A DNA stretch of 64,000 nucleotides, from the NCBI RefSeq assembly GCF_037975245.1, contig NC_092564.1, positions 8,903,984-8,967,983 of the forward strand, given 5' to 3'. Below are positions 39,001 to 54,000 of this stretch, one piece after another (position 1 is the stretch's first letter; every line of letters starts with the position of its first letter). The notes under the pieces were generated by a model, which did no database searches, had not been told where the DNA came from, and was given only the letters and a program-made list of their open reading frames with translations. The stretch comes from Apostichopus japonicus. Lineage: Eukaryota; Echinodermata; Holothuroidea; Aspidochirotida; Stichopodidae. The translations under genes were made by a program, and so were the position numbers.

Positions 39001-42000
39001 TGCTGGCAATGCTAGATGATTGCTGGCTTGTAACCTCTGTGCTAGTTTCAGACTTTGTTGTAATTATAGTTGAAGCTTCTGGAGTATTACTTGTTACTTT
39101 CTGCGTGCTGAAAGATGTCGAGAAAGGTTCTGTCGTCCTGGTCGTCGTCTCGGAACCAGTTTTACCTTCTGTGGTCTCAACAGATGAAGTCGTTTCCAAA
39201 GCAGTTCCACTCTCAGTAGTTTCTATTGTTGTCTGATATGGAGTGGTACTCTCCTCTTCGGAAGTGGTCTCTGAAGAAGTTGTGGAATACATACTAGTAT
39301 CTACAGAAGTGGAGGTTGATACTGTACTTTCAGAACCTGTCGAACTCTCTCTTGTGACATCAACGGACTGTGTGGTCGTACTGAGTGGAGATGTAATCTC
39401 ATCTGTGGTTTCTAACTCAGTTGTCAATGGCTGTGAGGTTGCAGACTCTGTGCTGGCAATGCTAGATGATTGCTGGCTTGTAACCTCTGTGCTAGTTTCA
39501 GACTTTGTTGTAATTATAGTTGAAGCTTCTGGAGTATTACTTGTTACTTTCTCCGTGCTGAAAGATGTGGAGAAAGGTTCTGTCGTCCTGGTCGTCGTCT
39601 CGGAACTAGTTTTACCTTCTGTGGTCTCAACAGATGAAGTCGTTTCCAAAGAAGTTCCACTCTCAGTAGTTTCTATTGTTGTCTGATATGGTGTGGTACT
39701 CTCCTCTTCGGAAGTGGTCTCTGAAGAAGTTGTGGAATACATACTAGTATCTACAGAGGTGGAGGTTGATACTGTACTTTCAGAACCTGTCGAAGTCTCT
39801 CTTGTGACATCAACGGACTGTGTGGTCGTACTGAGTGGAGATGTAATCTCATCTGTGGTTTCTAACTCAGTTGTCAATGGCTGTGAGGTTGCAGACTCTG
39901 TGCTGGCAATGCTAGATGATTGCTGGCTTGTAACCTCTGTGCTAGTTTCAGACTTTGTTGTAATTATAGTTGAAGCTTCTGGAGTATTACTTGTTACTTT
40001 CTCCGTGCTGAAAGATGTGGAGAAAGGTTCTGTCGTCCTGGTCGTCGTCTCGGAACTAGTTTTACCTTCTGTGGTCTCAACAGATGAAGTCGTTTCCAAA
40101 GAAGTTCCACTCTCAGTAGTTTCTATTGTTGTCTGATATGGTGTGGTACTCTCCTCTTCGGAAGTGGTCTCTGAAGAAGTTGTGGAATACATACTAGTAT
40201 CTACAGAGGTGGAGGTTGATACTGTACTTTCAGAACCTGTCGAACTCTCTCTTGTGACATCAACGGACTGTGTGGTCGTACTGAGTGGAGATGTAATCTC
40301 ATCTGTGGTTTCTAACTCAGTTGTCAATGGCTGTGAGGTTGCAGACTCTGTGCTGGCAATGCTAGATGATTGCTGGCTTGTAACCTCTGTGCTAGTTTCA
40401 GACTTTGTTGTAATTATAGTTGAAGCTTCTGGAGTATTACTTGTTACTTTCTCCGTGCTGAAAGATGTGGAGAAAGGTTCTGTCGTCCTGGTCGTCGTCT
40501 CGGAACTAGTTTTACCTTCTGTGGTCTCAACAGATGAAGTCGTTTCCAAAGAAGTTCCACTCTCAGTAGTTTCTATTGTTGTCTGATATGGTGTGGTACT
40601 CTCCTCTTCGGAAGTGGTCTCTGAAGAAGTTGTGGAATACATACTAGTATCTACAGAGGTGGAGGTTGATACTGTACTTTCAGAACCTGTCGAAGTCTCT
40701 CTTGTGACATCAACGGACTGTGTGGTCGTACTGAGTGGAGATGTAATCTCATCTGTGGTTTCTAACTCAGTTGTCAATGGCTGTGAGGTTGCAGACTCTG
40801 TGCTGGCAATGCTAGATGATTGCTGGCTTGTAACCTCTGTGCTAGTTTCAGACTTTGTTGTAATTATAGTTGAAGCTTCTGGAGTATTACTTGTTACTTT
40901 CTCCGTGCTGAAAGATGTGGAGAAAGGTTCTGTCGTCCTGGTCGTCGTCTCGGAACTAGTTTTACCTTCTGTGGTCTCAACAGATGAAGTCGTTTCCAAA
41001 GAAGTTCCACTCTCAGTAGTTTCTATTGTTGTCTGATATGGTGTGGTACTCTCCTCTTCGGAAGTGGTCTCTGAAGAAGTTGTGGAATACATACTAGTAT
41101 CTACAGAGGTGGAGGTTGATACTGTACTTTCAGAACCTGTCGAAGTCTCTCTTGTGACATCAACGGACTGTGTGGTCGTACTGAGTGGAGATGTAATCTC
41201 ATCTGTGGTTTCTAACTCAGTTGTCAATGGCTGTGAGGTTGCAGACTCTGTGCTGGCAATGCTAGATGATTGCTGGCTTGTAACCTCTGTGCTAGTTTCA
41301 GACTTTGTTGTAATTATAGTTGAAGCTTCTGGAGTATTACTTGTTACTTTCTCCGTGCTGAAAGATGTGGAGAAAGGTTCTGTCGTCCTGGTCGTCGTCT
41401 CGGAACTAGTTTTACCTTCTGTGGTCTCAACAGATGAAGTCGTTTCCAAAGAAGTTCCACTCTCAGTAGTTTCTATTGTTGTCTGATATGGTGTGGTACT
41501 CTCCTCTTCGGAAGTGGTCTCTGAAGAAGTTGTGGAATACATACTAGTATCTACAGAGGTGGAGGTTGATACTGTACTTTCAGAACCTGTCGAACTCTCT
41601 CTTGTGACATCAACGGACTGTGTGGTCGTACTGAGTGGAGATGTAATCTCATCTGTGGTTTCTAACTCAGTTGTCAATGGCTGTGAGGTTGCAGACTCTG
41701 TGCTGGCAATGCTAGATGATTGCTGGCTTGTAACCTCTGTGCTAGTTTCAGACTTTGTTGTAATTATAGTTGAAGCTTCTGGAGTATTACTTGTTACTTT
41801 CTCCGTGCTGAAAGATGTCGAGAAAGGTTCTGTCGTACTGGTCGTCGTCTCGGAACTAGTTTTACCTTCTGTGGTCTCAACAGATGAAGTCGTTTCCAAA
41901 GAAGTTCCATTCTCAGTAGTTTCTATTGTTGTCTGATATGGTGTGGTACTCTCCTCTTCGGAAGTGGTCTCTGAAGAAGTTGTGGAATACATACTAGTAT

Positions 42001-45000
42001 CTACAGAGGTGGAGGTTGATACTGTACTTTCAGAACCTGTCGAAGTCTCTCTTGTGACATCAACGGACTGTGTGGTCGTACTGAGTGGAGATGTAATCTC
42101 ATCTGTGGTTTCTAACTCAGTTGTCAATGGCTGTGAGGTTGCAGACTCTGTGCTGGCAATGCTAGATGATTGCTGGCTTGTAGCCTCTGTGCTAGTTTCA
42201 GACTTTGTTGTAATTATAGTTGAAGCTTCTGGAGTATTACTTGTTACTTTCTCCGTGCTGAAAGATGTCGAGAAAGGTTCTGTCGTACTGGTCGTCGTCT
42301 CGGAACTAGTTTTACCTTCTGTGGTCTCAACAGATGAAGTCGTTTCCAAAGAAGTTCCACTCTCAGTAGTTTCTATTGTTGTCTGATATGGTGTGGTACT
42401 CTCCTCTTCGGAAGTGGTCTCTGAAGAAGTTGTGGAATACATACTAGTATCTACAGAGGTGGAGGTTGATACTGTACTTTCAGAACCTGTCGAACTCTCT
42501 CTTGTGACATCAACGGACTGTGTGGTCGTACTGAGTGGAGATGTAATCTCATCTGTGGTTTCTAACTCAGTTGTCAATGGCTGTGAGGTTGCAGACTCTG
42601 TGCTGGCAATGCTAGATGATTGCTGGCTTGTAACCTCTTTGCTAGTTTCAGACTTTGTTGTAATTATAGTTGAAGCTTCTGGAGTATTACTTGTTACTTT
42701 CTCCGTGCTGAAAGATGTGGAGAAAGGTTCTGTCGTCCTGGTCGTCGTCTCGGAACTAGTTTTACCTTCTGTGGTCTCAACAGATGAAGTCGTTTCCAAA
42801 GAAGTTCCACTCTCAGTAGTTTCTATTGTTGTCTGATATGGTGTGGTACTCTCCTCTTCGGAAGTGGTCTCTGAAGAAGTTGTGGAATACATACTAGTAT
42901 CTACAGAAGTGGAGGTTGATACTGTACTTTCAGAACCTGTCGAACTCTCTCTTGTGACATCAACGGACTGTGTGGTCGTACTGAGTGGAGATGTAATCTC
43001 ATCTGTGGTTTCTAACTCAGTTGTCAATGGCTGTGAGGTTGCAGACTCTGTGCTGGCAATGCTAGATGATTGCTGGCTTGTAACCTCTGTGCTAGTTTCA
43101 GACTTTGTTGTAATTATAGTTGAAGCTTCTGGAGTATTACTTGTTACTTTCTGCGTGCTGAAAGATGTCGAGAAAGGTTCTGTCGTCCTGGTCGTCGTCT
43201 CGGAACTAGTTTTACCTTCTGTGGTCTCAACAGATGAAGTCGTTTCCAAAGAAGTTCCACTCTCAGTAGTTTCTAATGTTGTCTGATATGGTGTGGTACT
43301 CTCCTCTTCGGAAGTGGTCTCTGAAGAAGTTGTGGAATACATACTAGTATCTACAGAAGTGGAGGTTGATACTGTACTTTCAGAACCTGTCGAACTCTCT
43401 CTTGTGACATCAACGGACTGTGTGGTCGTACTGAGTGGAGATGTAATCTCATCTGTGGTTTCTAACTCAGTTGTCAATGGCTGTGAGGTTGCAGACTCTG
43501 TGCTGGCAATGCTAGATGATTGCTGGCTTGTAACCTCTGTGCTAGTTTCAGACTTTGTTGTAATTATAGTTGAAGCTTCTGGAGTATTACTTGTTACTTT
43601 CTGCGTGCTGAAAGATGTGGAGAAAGGTTCTGTCGTCCTGGTCGTCGTCTCGGAACTAGTTTTACCTTCTGTGGTCTCAACAGATGAAGTCGTTTCCAAA
43701 GAAGTTCCACTCTCAGTAGTTTCTATTGTTGTCTGATATGGTGTGGTACTCTCCTCTTCGGAAGTGGTCTCTGAAGAAGTTGTGGAATACATACTAGTAT
43801 CTACAGAAGTGGAGGTTGATACTGTACTTTCAGAACCTGTCGAACTCTCTCTTGTGACATCAACGGACTGTGTGGTCGTACTGAGTGGAGATGTAATCTC
43901 ATCTGTGGTTTCTAACTCAGTTGTCAATGGCTGTGAGGTTGCAGACTCTGTGCTGGCAATGCTAGATGATTGCTGGCTTGTAACCTCTGTGCTAGTTTCA
44001 GACTTTGTTGTAATTATAGTTGAAGCTTCTGGAGTATTACTTGTTACTTTCTGCGTGCTGAAAGATGTGGAGAAAGGTTCTGTCGTCCTGGTCGTCGTCT
44101 CGGAACTAGTTTTACCTTCTGTGGTCTCAACAGATGAAGTCGTTTCCAAAGAAGTTCCACTCTCAGTAGTTTCTAATGTTGTCTGATATGGTGTGGTACT
44201 CTCCTCTTCGGAAGTGGTCTCTGAAGAAGTTGTGGAATACATACTAGTATCTACAGAAGTGGAGGTTGATACTGTACTTTCAGAACCTGTCGAACTCTCT
44301 CTTGTGACATCAACGGACTGTGTGGTCGTACTGAGTGGAGATGTATTCTCATCTGTGGTTTCTAACTCAGTTTTCAATGGCTGTGAGGTTGCAGACTCTG
44401 TGCTGGCAATGCTAGATGATTGCTGGCTTGTAACCTCTGTGCTAGTTTCAGACTTTGTTGTAATTATAGTTGAAGCTTCTGGAGTATTACTTGTTACTTT
44501 CTGCGTGCTGAAAGATGTCGAGAAAGGTTCTGTCGTACTGGTCGTCGTCCCGGAACTAGTTTTACCTTCTGTGGTCTCAACAGATGAAGTCGTTTCCAAA
44601 GAAGTTCTACTCTCAGTAGTTTCTATTGTTGTCTGATATGGAGTGGTATTCTCCTCTTCGGAAGTGGTCTCTGAAGAAGTTGTGGAATACATACTAGTAT
44701 CTACAGAAGTGGAGGTTGATACTGTACTTTCAGAACCTGTCGAACTCTCTCTTGTGACATCAACGGACTGTGTGGTCGTACTGATTGGAGATGTAATCTC
44801 ATCTGTGGTTTCTAACTCAGTTGTCAATGGCTGTGAGGTTGCAGACTCTGTGCTGGCAATGCTAGATGATTGCTGGCTTGTAACCTCTGTGCTAGTTTCA
44901 GACTTTGTTGTAATTATAGTTGAAGCTTCTGGAGTATTACTTGTTACTTTCTCCGTGCTGAAAGATGTGGAGAAAGGTTCTGTCGTCCTGGTCGTCGTCT

Positions 45001-48000
45001 CGGAACTAGTTTTACCTTCTGTGGTCTCAACAGATGAAGTCGTTTCCAAAGAAGTTCCACTCTCAGTAGTTTCTATTGTTGTCTGATATGGTGTGGTACT
45101 CTCCTCTTCGGAAGTGGTCTCTGAAGAAGTTGTGGAATACATACTAGTATCTACAGAGGTGGAGGTTGATACTGTACTTTCAGAACCTGTCGAAGTCTCT
45201 CTTGTGACATCAACGGACTGTGTGGTCGTACTGAGTGGAGATGTAATCTCATCTGTGGTTTCTAACTCAGTTGTCAATGGCTGTGAGGTTGCAGACTCTG
45301 TGCTGGCAATGCTAGATGATTGCTGGCTTGTAACCTCTGTGCTAGTTTCAGACTTTGTTGTAATTATAGTTGAAGCTTCTGGAGTATTACTTGTTACTTT
45401 CTCCGTGCTGAAAGATGTCGAGAAAGGTTCTGTCGTACTGGTCGTCGTCTCGGAACTAGTTTTACCTTCTGTGGTCTCAACAGATGAAGTCGTTTCCAAA
45501 GAAGTTCCACTCTCAGTAGTTTCTATTGTTGTCTGATATGGTGTGGTACTCTCCTCTTCGGAAGTGGTCTCTGAAGAAGTTGTGGAATACATACTAGTAT
45601 CTACAGAGGTGGAGGTTGATACTGTACTTTCAGAACCTGTCGAAGTCTCTCTTGTGACATCAACGGACTGTGTGGTCGTACTGAGTGGAGATGTAATCTC
45701 ATCTGTGGTTTCTAACTCAGTTGTCAATGGCTGTGAGGTTGCAGACTCTGTGCTGGCAATGCTAGATGATTGCTGGCTTGTAGCCTCTGTGCTAGTTTCA
45801 GACTTTGTTGTAATTATAGTTGAAGCTTCTGGAGTATTACTTGTTACTTTCTCCGTGCTGAAAGATGTCGAGAAAGGTTCTGTCGTACTGGTCGTCGTCT
45901 CGGAACTAGTTTTACCTTCTGTGGTCTCAACAGATGAAGTCGTTTCCAAAGAAGTTCCACTCTCAGTAGTTTCTATTGTTGTCTGATATGGTGTGGTACT
46001 CTCCTCTTCGGAAGTGGTCTCTGAAGAAGTTGTGGAATACATACTAGTATCTACAGAGGTGGAGGTTGATACTGTACTTTCAGAACCTGTCGAACTCTCT
46101 CTTGTGACATCAACGGACTGTGTGGTCGTACTGAGTGGAGATGTAATCTCATCTGTGGTTTCTAACTCAGTTGTCAATGGCTGTGAGGTTGCAGACTCTG
46201 TGCTGGCAATGCTAGATGATTGCTGGCTTGTAACCTCTGTGCTAGTTTCAGACTTTGTTGTAATTATAGTTGAAGCTTCTGGAGTATTACTTGTTACTTT
46301 CTCCGTGCTGAAAGATGTCGAGAAAGGTTCTGTCGTCCTGGTCGTCGTCTCGGAACTAGTTTTACCTTCTGTGGTCTCAACAGATGAAGTCGTTTCCAAA
46401 GAAGTTCCACTCTCAGTAGTTTCTATTGTTGTCTGATATGGTGTGGTACTCTCCTCTTCGGAAGTGGTCTCTGAAGAAGTTGTGGAATACATACTAGTAT
46501 CTACAGAGGTGGAGGTTGATACTGTACTTTCAGAACCTGTCGAAGTCTCTCTTGTGACATCAACGGACTGTGTGGTCGTACTGAGTGGAGATGTAATCTC
46601 ATCTGTGGTTTCTAACTCAGTTGTCAATGGCTGTGAGGTTGCAGACTCTGTGCTGGCAATGCTAGATGATTGCTGGCTTGTAACCTCTGTGCTAGTTTCA
46701 GACTTTGTTGTAATTATAGTTGAAGCTTCTGGAGTATTACTTGTTACTTTCTCCGTGCTGAAAGATGTGGAGAAAGGTTCTGTCGTCCTGGTCGTCGTCT
46801 CGGAACTAGTTTTACCTTCTGTGGTCTCAACAGATGAAGTCGTTTCCAAAGAAGTTCCACTCTCAGTAGTTTCTATTGTTGTCTGATATGGTGTGGTACT
46901 CTCCTCTTCGGAAGTGGTCTCTGAAGAAGTTGTGGAATACATACTAGTATCTACAGAGGTGGAGGTTGATACTGTACTTTCAGAACCTGTCGAAGTCTCT
47001 CTTGTGACATCAACGGACTGTGTGGTCGTACTGAGTGGAGATGTAATCTCATCTGTGGTTTCTAACTCAGTTGTCAATGGCTGTGAGGTTGCAGACTCTG
47101 TGCTGGCAATGCTAGATGATTGCTGGCTTGTAACCTCTGTGCTAGTTTCAGACTTTGTTGTAATTATAGTTGAAGCTTCTGGAGTATTACTTGTTACTTT
47201 CTCCGTGCTGAAAGATGTGGAGAAAGGTTCTGTCGTCCTGGTCGTCGTCTCGGAACTAGTTTTACCTTCTGTGGTCTCAACAGATGAAGTCGTTTCCAAA
47301 GAAGTTCCACTCTCAGTAGTTTCTATTGTTGTCTGATATGGTGTGGTACTCTCCTCTTCGGAAGTGGTCTCTGAAGAAGTTGTGGAATACATACTAGTAT
47401 CTACAGAGGTGGAGGTTGATACTGTACTTTCAGAACCTGTCGAAGTCTCTCTTGTGACATCAACGGACTGTGTGGTCGTACTGAGTGGAGATGTAATCTC
47501 ATCTGTGGTTTCTAACTCAGTTGTCAATGGCTGTGAGGTTGCAGACTCTGTGCTGGCAATGCTAGATGATTGCTGGCTTGTAACCTCTGTGCTAGTTTCA
47601 GACTTTGTTGTAATTATAGTTGAAGCTTCTGGAGTATTACTTGTTACTTTCTCCGTGCTGAAAGATGTGGAGAAAGGTTCTGTCGTCCTGGTCGTCGTCT
47701 CGGAACTAGTTTTACCTTCTGTGGTCTCAACAGATGAAGTCGTTTCCAAAGAAGTTCCACTCTCAGTAGTTTCTATTGTTGTCTGATATGGTGTGGTACT
47801 CTCCTCTTCGGAAGTGGTCTCTGAAGAAGTTGTGGAATACATACTAGTATCTACAGAGGTGGAGGTTGATACTGTACTTTCAGAACCTGTCGAAGTCTCT
47901 CTTGTGACATCAACGGACTGTGTGGTCGTACTGAGTGGAGATGTAATCTCATCTGTGGTTTCTAACTCAGTTGTCAATGGCTGTGAGGTTGCAGACTCTG

Positions 48001-51000
48001 TGCTGGCAATGCTAGATGATTGCTGGCTTGTAACCTCTGTGCTAGTTTCAGACTTTGTTGTAATTATAGTTGAAGCTTCTGGAGTATTACTTGTTACTTT
48101 CTCCGTGCTGAAAGATGTGGAGAAAGGTTCTGTCGTCCTGGTCGTCGTCTCGGAACTAGTTTTACCTTCTGTGGTCTCAACAGATGAAGTCGTTTCCAAA
48201 GAAGTTCCACTCTCAGTAGTTTCTATTGTTGTCTGATATGGTGTGGTACTCTCCTCTTCGGAAGTGGTCTCTGAAGAAGTTGTGGAATACATACTAGTAT
48301 CTACAGAGGTGGAGGTTGATACTGTACTTTCAGAACCTGTCGAAGTCTCTCTTGTGACATCAACGGACTGTGTGGTCGTACTGAGTGGAGATGTAATCTC
48401 ATCTGTGGTTTCTAACTCAGTTGTCAATGGCTGTGAGGTTGCAGACTCTGTGCTGGCAATGCTAGATGATTGCTGGCTTGTAACCTCTGTGCTAGTTTCA
48501 GACTTTGTTGTAATTATAGTTGAAGCTTCTGGAGTATTACTTGTTACTTTCTCCGTGCTGAAAGATGTGGAGAAAGGTTCTGTCGTCCTGGTCGTCGTCT
48601 CGGAACTAGTTTTACCTTCTGTGGTCTCAACAGATGAAGTCGTTTCCAAAGAAGTTCCACTCTCAGTAGTTTCTATTGTTGTCTGATATGGTGTGGTACT
48701 CTCCTCTTCGGAAGTGGTCTCTGAAGAAGTTGTGGAATACATACTAGTATCTACAGAGGTGGAGGTTGATACTGTACTTTCAGAACCTGTCGAAGTCTCT
48801 CTTGTGACATCAACGGACTGTGTGGTCGTACTGAGTGGAGATGTAATCTCATCTGTGGTTTCTAACTCAGTTGTCAATGGCTGTGAGGTTGCAGACTCTG
48901 TGCTGGCAATGCTAGATGATTGCTGGCTTGTAACCTCTGTGCTAGTTTCAGACTTTGTTGTAATTATAGTTGAAGCTTCTGGAGTATTACTTGTTACTTT
49001 CTCCGTGCTGAAAGATGTGGAGAAAGGTTCTGTCGTCCTGGTCGTCGTCTCGGAACTAGTTTTACCTTCTGTGGTCTCAACAGATGAAGTCGTTTCCAAA
49101 GAAGTTCCACTCTCAGTAGTTTCTATTGTTGTCTGATATGGTGTGGTACTCTCCTCTTCGGAAGTGGTCTCTGAAGAAGTTGTGGAATACATACTAGTAT
49201 CTACAGAGGTGGAGGTTGATACTGTACTTTCAGAACCTGTCGAAGTCTCTCTTGTGACATCAACGGACTGTGTGGTCGTACTGAGTGGAGATGTAATCTC
49301 ATCTGTGGTTTCTAACTCAGTTGTCAATGGCTGTGAGGTTGCAGACTCTGTGCTGGCAATGCTAGATGATTGCTGGCTTGTAACCTCTGTGCTAGTTTCA
49401 GACTTTGTTGTAATTATAGTTGAAGCTTCTGGAGTATTACTTGTTACTTTCTCCGTGCTGAAAGATGTGGAGAAAGGTTCTGTCGTCCTGGTCGTCGTCT
49501 CGGAACTAGTTTTACCTTCTGTGGTCTCAACAGATGAAGTCGTTTCCAAAGAAGTTCCACTCTCAGTAGTTTCTATTGTTGTCTGATATGGTGTGGTACT
49601 CTCCTCTTCGGAAGTGGTCTCTGAAGAAGTTGTGGAATACATACTAGTATCTACAGAGGTGGAGGTTGATACTGTACTTTCAGAACCTGTCGAAGTCTCT
49701 CTTGTGACATCAACGGACTGTGTGGTCGTACTGAGTGGAGATGTAATCTCATCTGTGGTTTCTAACTCAGTTGTCAATGGCTGTGAGGTTGCAGACTCTG
49801 TGCTGGCAATGCTAGATGATTGCTGGCTTGTAACCTCTGTGCTAGTTTCAGACTTTGTTGTAATTATAGTTGAAGCTTCTGGAGTATTACTTGTTACTTT
49901 CTCCGTGCTGAAAGATGTGGAGAAAGGTTCTGTCGTCCTGGTCGTCGTCTCGGAACTAGTTTTACCTTCTGTGGTCTCAACAGATGAAGTCGTTTCCAAA
50001 GAAGTTCCACTCTCAGTAGTTTCTATTGTTGTCTGATATGGTGTGGTACTCTCCTCTTCGGAAGTGGTCTCTGAAGAAGTTGTGGAATACATACTAGTAT
50101 CTACAGAGGTGGAGGTTGATACTGTACTTTCAGAACCTGTCGAAGTCTCTCTTGTGACATCAACGGACTGTGTGGTCGTACTGAGTGGAGATGTAATCTC
50201 ATCTGTGGTTTCTAACTCAGTTGTCAATGGCTGTGAGGTTGCAGACTCTGTGCTGGCAATGCTAGATGATTGCTGGCTTGTAACCTCTGTGCTAGTTTCA
50301 GACTTTGTTGTAATTATAGTTGAAGCTTCTGGAGTATTACTTGTTACTTTCTCCGTGCTGAAAGATGTGGAGAAAGGTTCTGTCGTCCTGGTCGTCGTCT
50401 CGGAACTAGTTTTACCTTCTGTGGTCTCAACAGATGAAGTCGTTTCCAAAGAAGTTCCACTCTCAGTAGTTTCTATTGTTGTCTGATATGGTGTGGTACT
50501 CTCCTCTTCGGAAGTGGTCTCTGAAGAAGTTGTGGAATACATACTAGTATCTACAGAGGTGGAGGTTGATACTGTACTTTCAGAACCTGTCGAAGTCTCT
50601 CTTGTGACATCAACGGACTGTGTGGTCGTACTGAGTGGAGATGTAATCTCATCTGTGGTTTCTAACTCAGTTGTCAATGGCTGTGAGGTTGCAGACTCTG
50701 TGCTGGCAATGCTAGATGATTGCTGGCTTGTAACCTCTGTGCTAGTTTCAGACTTTGTTGTAATTATAGTTGAAGCTTCTGGAGTATTACTTGTTACTTT
50801 CTCCGTGCTGAAAGATGTGGAGAAAGGTTCTGTCGTCCTGGTCGTCGTCTCGGAACTAGTTTTACCTTCTGTGGTCTCAACAGATGAAGTCGTTTCCAAA
50901 GAAGTTCCACTCTCAGTAGTTTCTATTGTTGTCTGATATGGTGTGGTACTCTCCTCTTCGGAAGTGGTCTCTGAAGAAGTTGTGGAATACATACTAGTAT

Positions 51001-54000
51001 CTACAGAGGTGGAGGTTGATACTGTACTTTCAGAACCTGTCGAACTCTCTCTTGTGACATCAACGGACTGTGTGGTCGTACTGAGTGGAGATGTAATCTC
51101 ATCTGTGGTTTCTAACTCAGTTGTCAATGGCTGTGAGGTTGCAGACTCTGTGCTGGCAATGCTAGATGATTGCTGGCTTGTAACCTCTGTGCTAGTTTCA
51201 GACTTTGTTGTAATTATAGTTGAAGCTTCTGGAGTATTACTTGTTACTTTCTCCGTGCTGAAAGATGTGGAGAAAGGTTCTGTCGTCCTGGTCGTCGTCT
51301 CGGAACTAGTTTTACCTTCTGTGGTCTCAACAGATGAAGTCGTTTCCAAAGAAGTTCCACTCTCAGTAGTTTCTATTGTTGTCTGATATGGTGTGGTACT
51401 CTCCTCTTCGGAAGTGGTCTCTGAAGAAGTTGTGGAATACATACTAGTATCTACAGAGGTGGAGGTTGATACTGTACTTTCAGAACCTGTCGAAGTCTCT
51501 CTTGTGACATCAACGGACTGTGTGGTCGTACTGAGTGGAGATGTAATCTCATCTGTGGTTTCTAACTCAGTTGTCAATGGCTGTGAGGTTGCAGACTCTG
51601 TGCTGGCAATGCTAGATGATTGCTGGCTTGTAACCTCTGTGCTAGTTTCAGACTTTGTTGTAATTATAGTTGAAGCTTCTGGAGTATTACTTGTTACTTT
51701 CTCCGTGCTGAAAGATGTGGAGAAAGGTTCTGTCGTCCTGGTCGTCGTCTCGGAACTAGTTTTACCTTCTGTGGTCTCAACAGATGAAGTCGTTTCCAAA
51801 GAAGTTCCACTCTCAGTAGTTTCTATTGTTGTCTGATATGGTGTGGTACTCTCCTCTTCGGAAGTGGTCTCTGAAGAAGTTGTGGAATACATACTAGTAT
51901 CTACAGAGGTGGAGGTTGATACTGTACTTTCAGAACCTGTCGAAGTCTCTCTTGTGACATCAACGGACTGTGTGGTCGTACTGAGTGGAGATGTAATCTC
52001 ATCTGTGGTTTCTAACTCAGTTGTCAATGGCTGTGAGGTTGCAGACTCTGTGCTGGCAATGCTAGATGATTGCTGGCTTGTAACCTCTGTGCTAGTTTCA
52101 GACTTTGTTGTAATTATAGTTGAAGCTTCTGGAGTATTACTTGTTACTTTCTCCGTGCTGAAAGATGTGGAGAAAGGTTCTGTCGTCCTGGTCGTCGTCT
52201 CGGAACTAGTTTTACCTTCTGTGGTCTCAACAGATGAAGTCGTTTCCAAAGAAGTTCCACTCTCAGTAGTTTCTATTGTTGTCTGATATGGTGTGGTACT
52301 CTCCTCTTCGGAAGTGGTCTCTGAAGAAGTTGTGGAATACATACTAGTATCTACAGAGGTGGAGGTTGATACTGTACTTTCAGAACCTGTCGAAGTCTCT
52401 CTTGTGACATCAACGGACTGTGTGGTCGTACTGAGTGGAGATGTAATCTCATCTGTGGTTTCTAACTCAGTTGTCAATGGCTGTGAGGTTGCAGACTCTG
52501 TGCTGGCAATGCTAGATGATTGCTGGCTTGTAACCTCTGTGCTAGTTTCAGACTTTGTTGTAATTATAGTTGAAGCTTCTGGAGTATTACTTGTTACTTT
52601 CTCCGTGCTGAAAGATGTGGAGAAAGGTTCTGTCGTCCTGGTCGTCGTCTCGGAACTAGTTTTACCTTCTGTGGTCTCAACAGATGAAGTCGTTTCCAAA
52701 GAAGTTCCACTCTCAGTAGTTTCTATTGTTGTCTGATATGGTGTGGTACTCTCCTCTTCGGAAGTGGTCTCTGAAGAAGTTGTGGAATACATACTAGTAT
52801 CTACAGAGGTGGAGGTTGATACTGTACTTTCAGAACCTGTCGAACTCTCTCTTGTGACATCAACGGACTGTGTGGTCGTACTGAGTGGAGATGTAATCTC
52901 ATCTGTGGTTTCTAACTCAGTTGTCAATGGCTGTGAGGTTGCAGACTCTGTGCTGGCAATGCTAGATGATTGCTGGCTTGTAACCTCTGTGCTAGTTTCA
53001 GACTTTGTTGTAATTATAGTTGAAGCTTCTGGAGTATTACTTGTTACTTTCTCCGTGCTGAAAGATGTGGAGAAAGGTTCTGTCGTCCTGGTCGTCGTCT
53101 CGGAACTAGTTTTACCTTCTGTGGTCTCAACAGATGAAGTCGTTTCCAAAGAAGTTCCACTCTCAGTAGTTTCTATTGTTGTCTGATATGTTGTGGTACT
53201 CTCCTCTTCGGAAGTGGTCTCTGAAGAAGTTGTGGAATACATACTAGTATCTACAGAGGTGGAGGTTGATACTGTACTTTCAGAACCTGTCGAAGTCTCT
53301 CTTGTGACATCAACGGACTGTGTGGTCGTACTGAGTGGAGATGTAATCTCATCTGTGGTTTCTAACTCAGTTGTCAATGGCTGTGAGGTTGCAGATTCTG
53401 TGCTGGCAATGCTAGATGATTGCTGGCTTGTAACCTCTGTGCTAGTTTCAGACTTTGTTGTAATTATAGTTGAAGCTTCTGGAGTATTACTTGTTACTTT
53501 CTCCGTGCTGAAAGATGTGGAGAAAGGTTCTGTCGTCCTGGTCGTCGTCTCGGAACTAGTTTTACCTTCTGTGGTCTCAACAGATGAAGTCGTTTCCAAA
53601 GAAGTTCCACTCTCAGTAGTTTCTATTGTTGTCTGATATGGTGTGGTACTCTCCTCTTCGGAAGTGGTCTCTGAAGAAGTTGTGGAATACATACTAGTAT
53701 CTACTGAGGTGGAGGTTGATACTGTACTTTCAGAACCTGTCGAAGTCTCTCTTGTGACATCAACGGACTGTGTGGTCGTACTGAGTGGAGATGTAATCCC
53801 ATCTGTGGTTTCTAACTCAGTTGTCAATGGCTGTGAGGTTGCAGACTCTGTGCTGGCAATGCTAGATGATTGCTGGCTTGTAACCTCTGTGCTAGTTTCA
53901 GACTTTGTTGTAATTATAGTTGAAGCTTCTGGAGTATTACTTGTTACTTTCTCCGTGCTGAAAGATGTCGAGAAAGGTTCTGTCGTCCTGGTCGTCGTCT

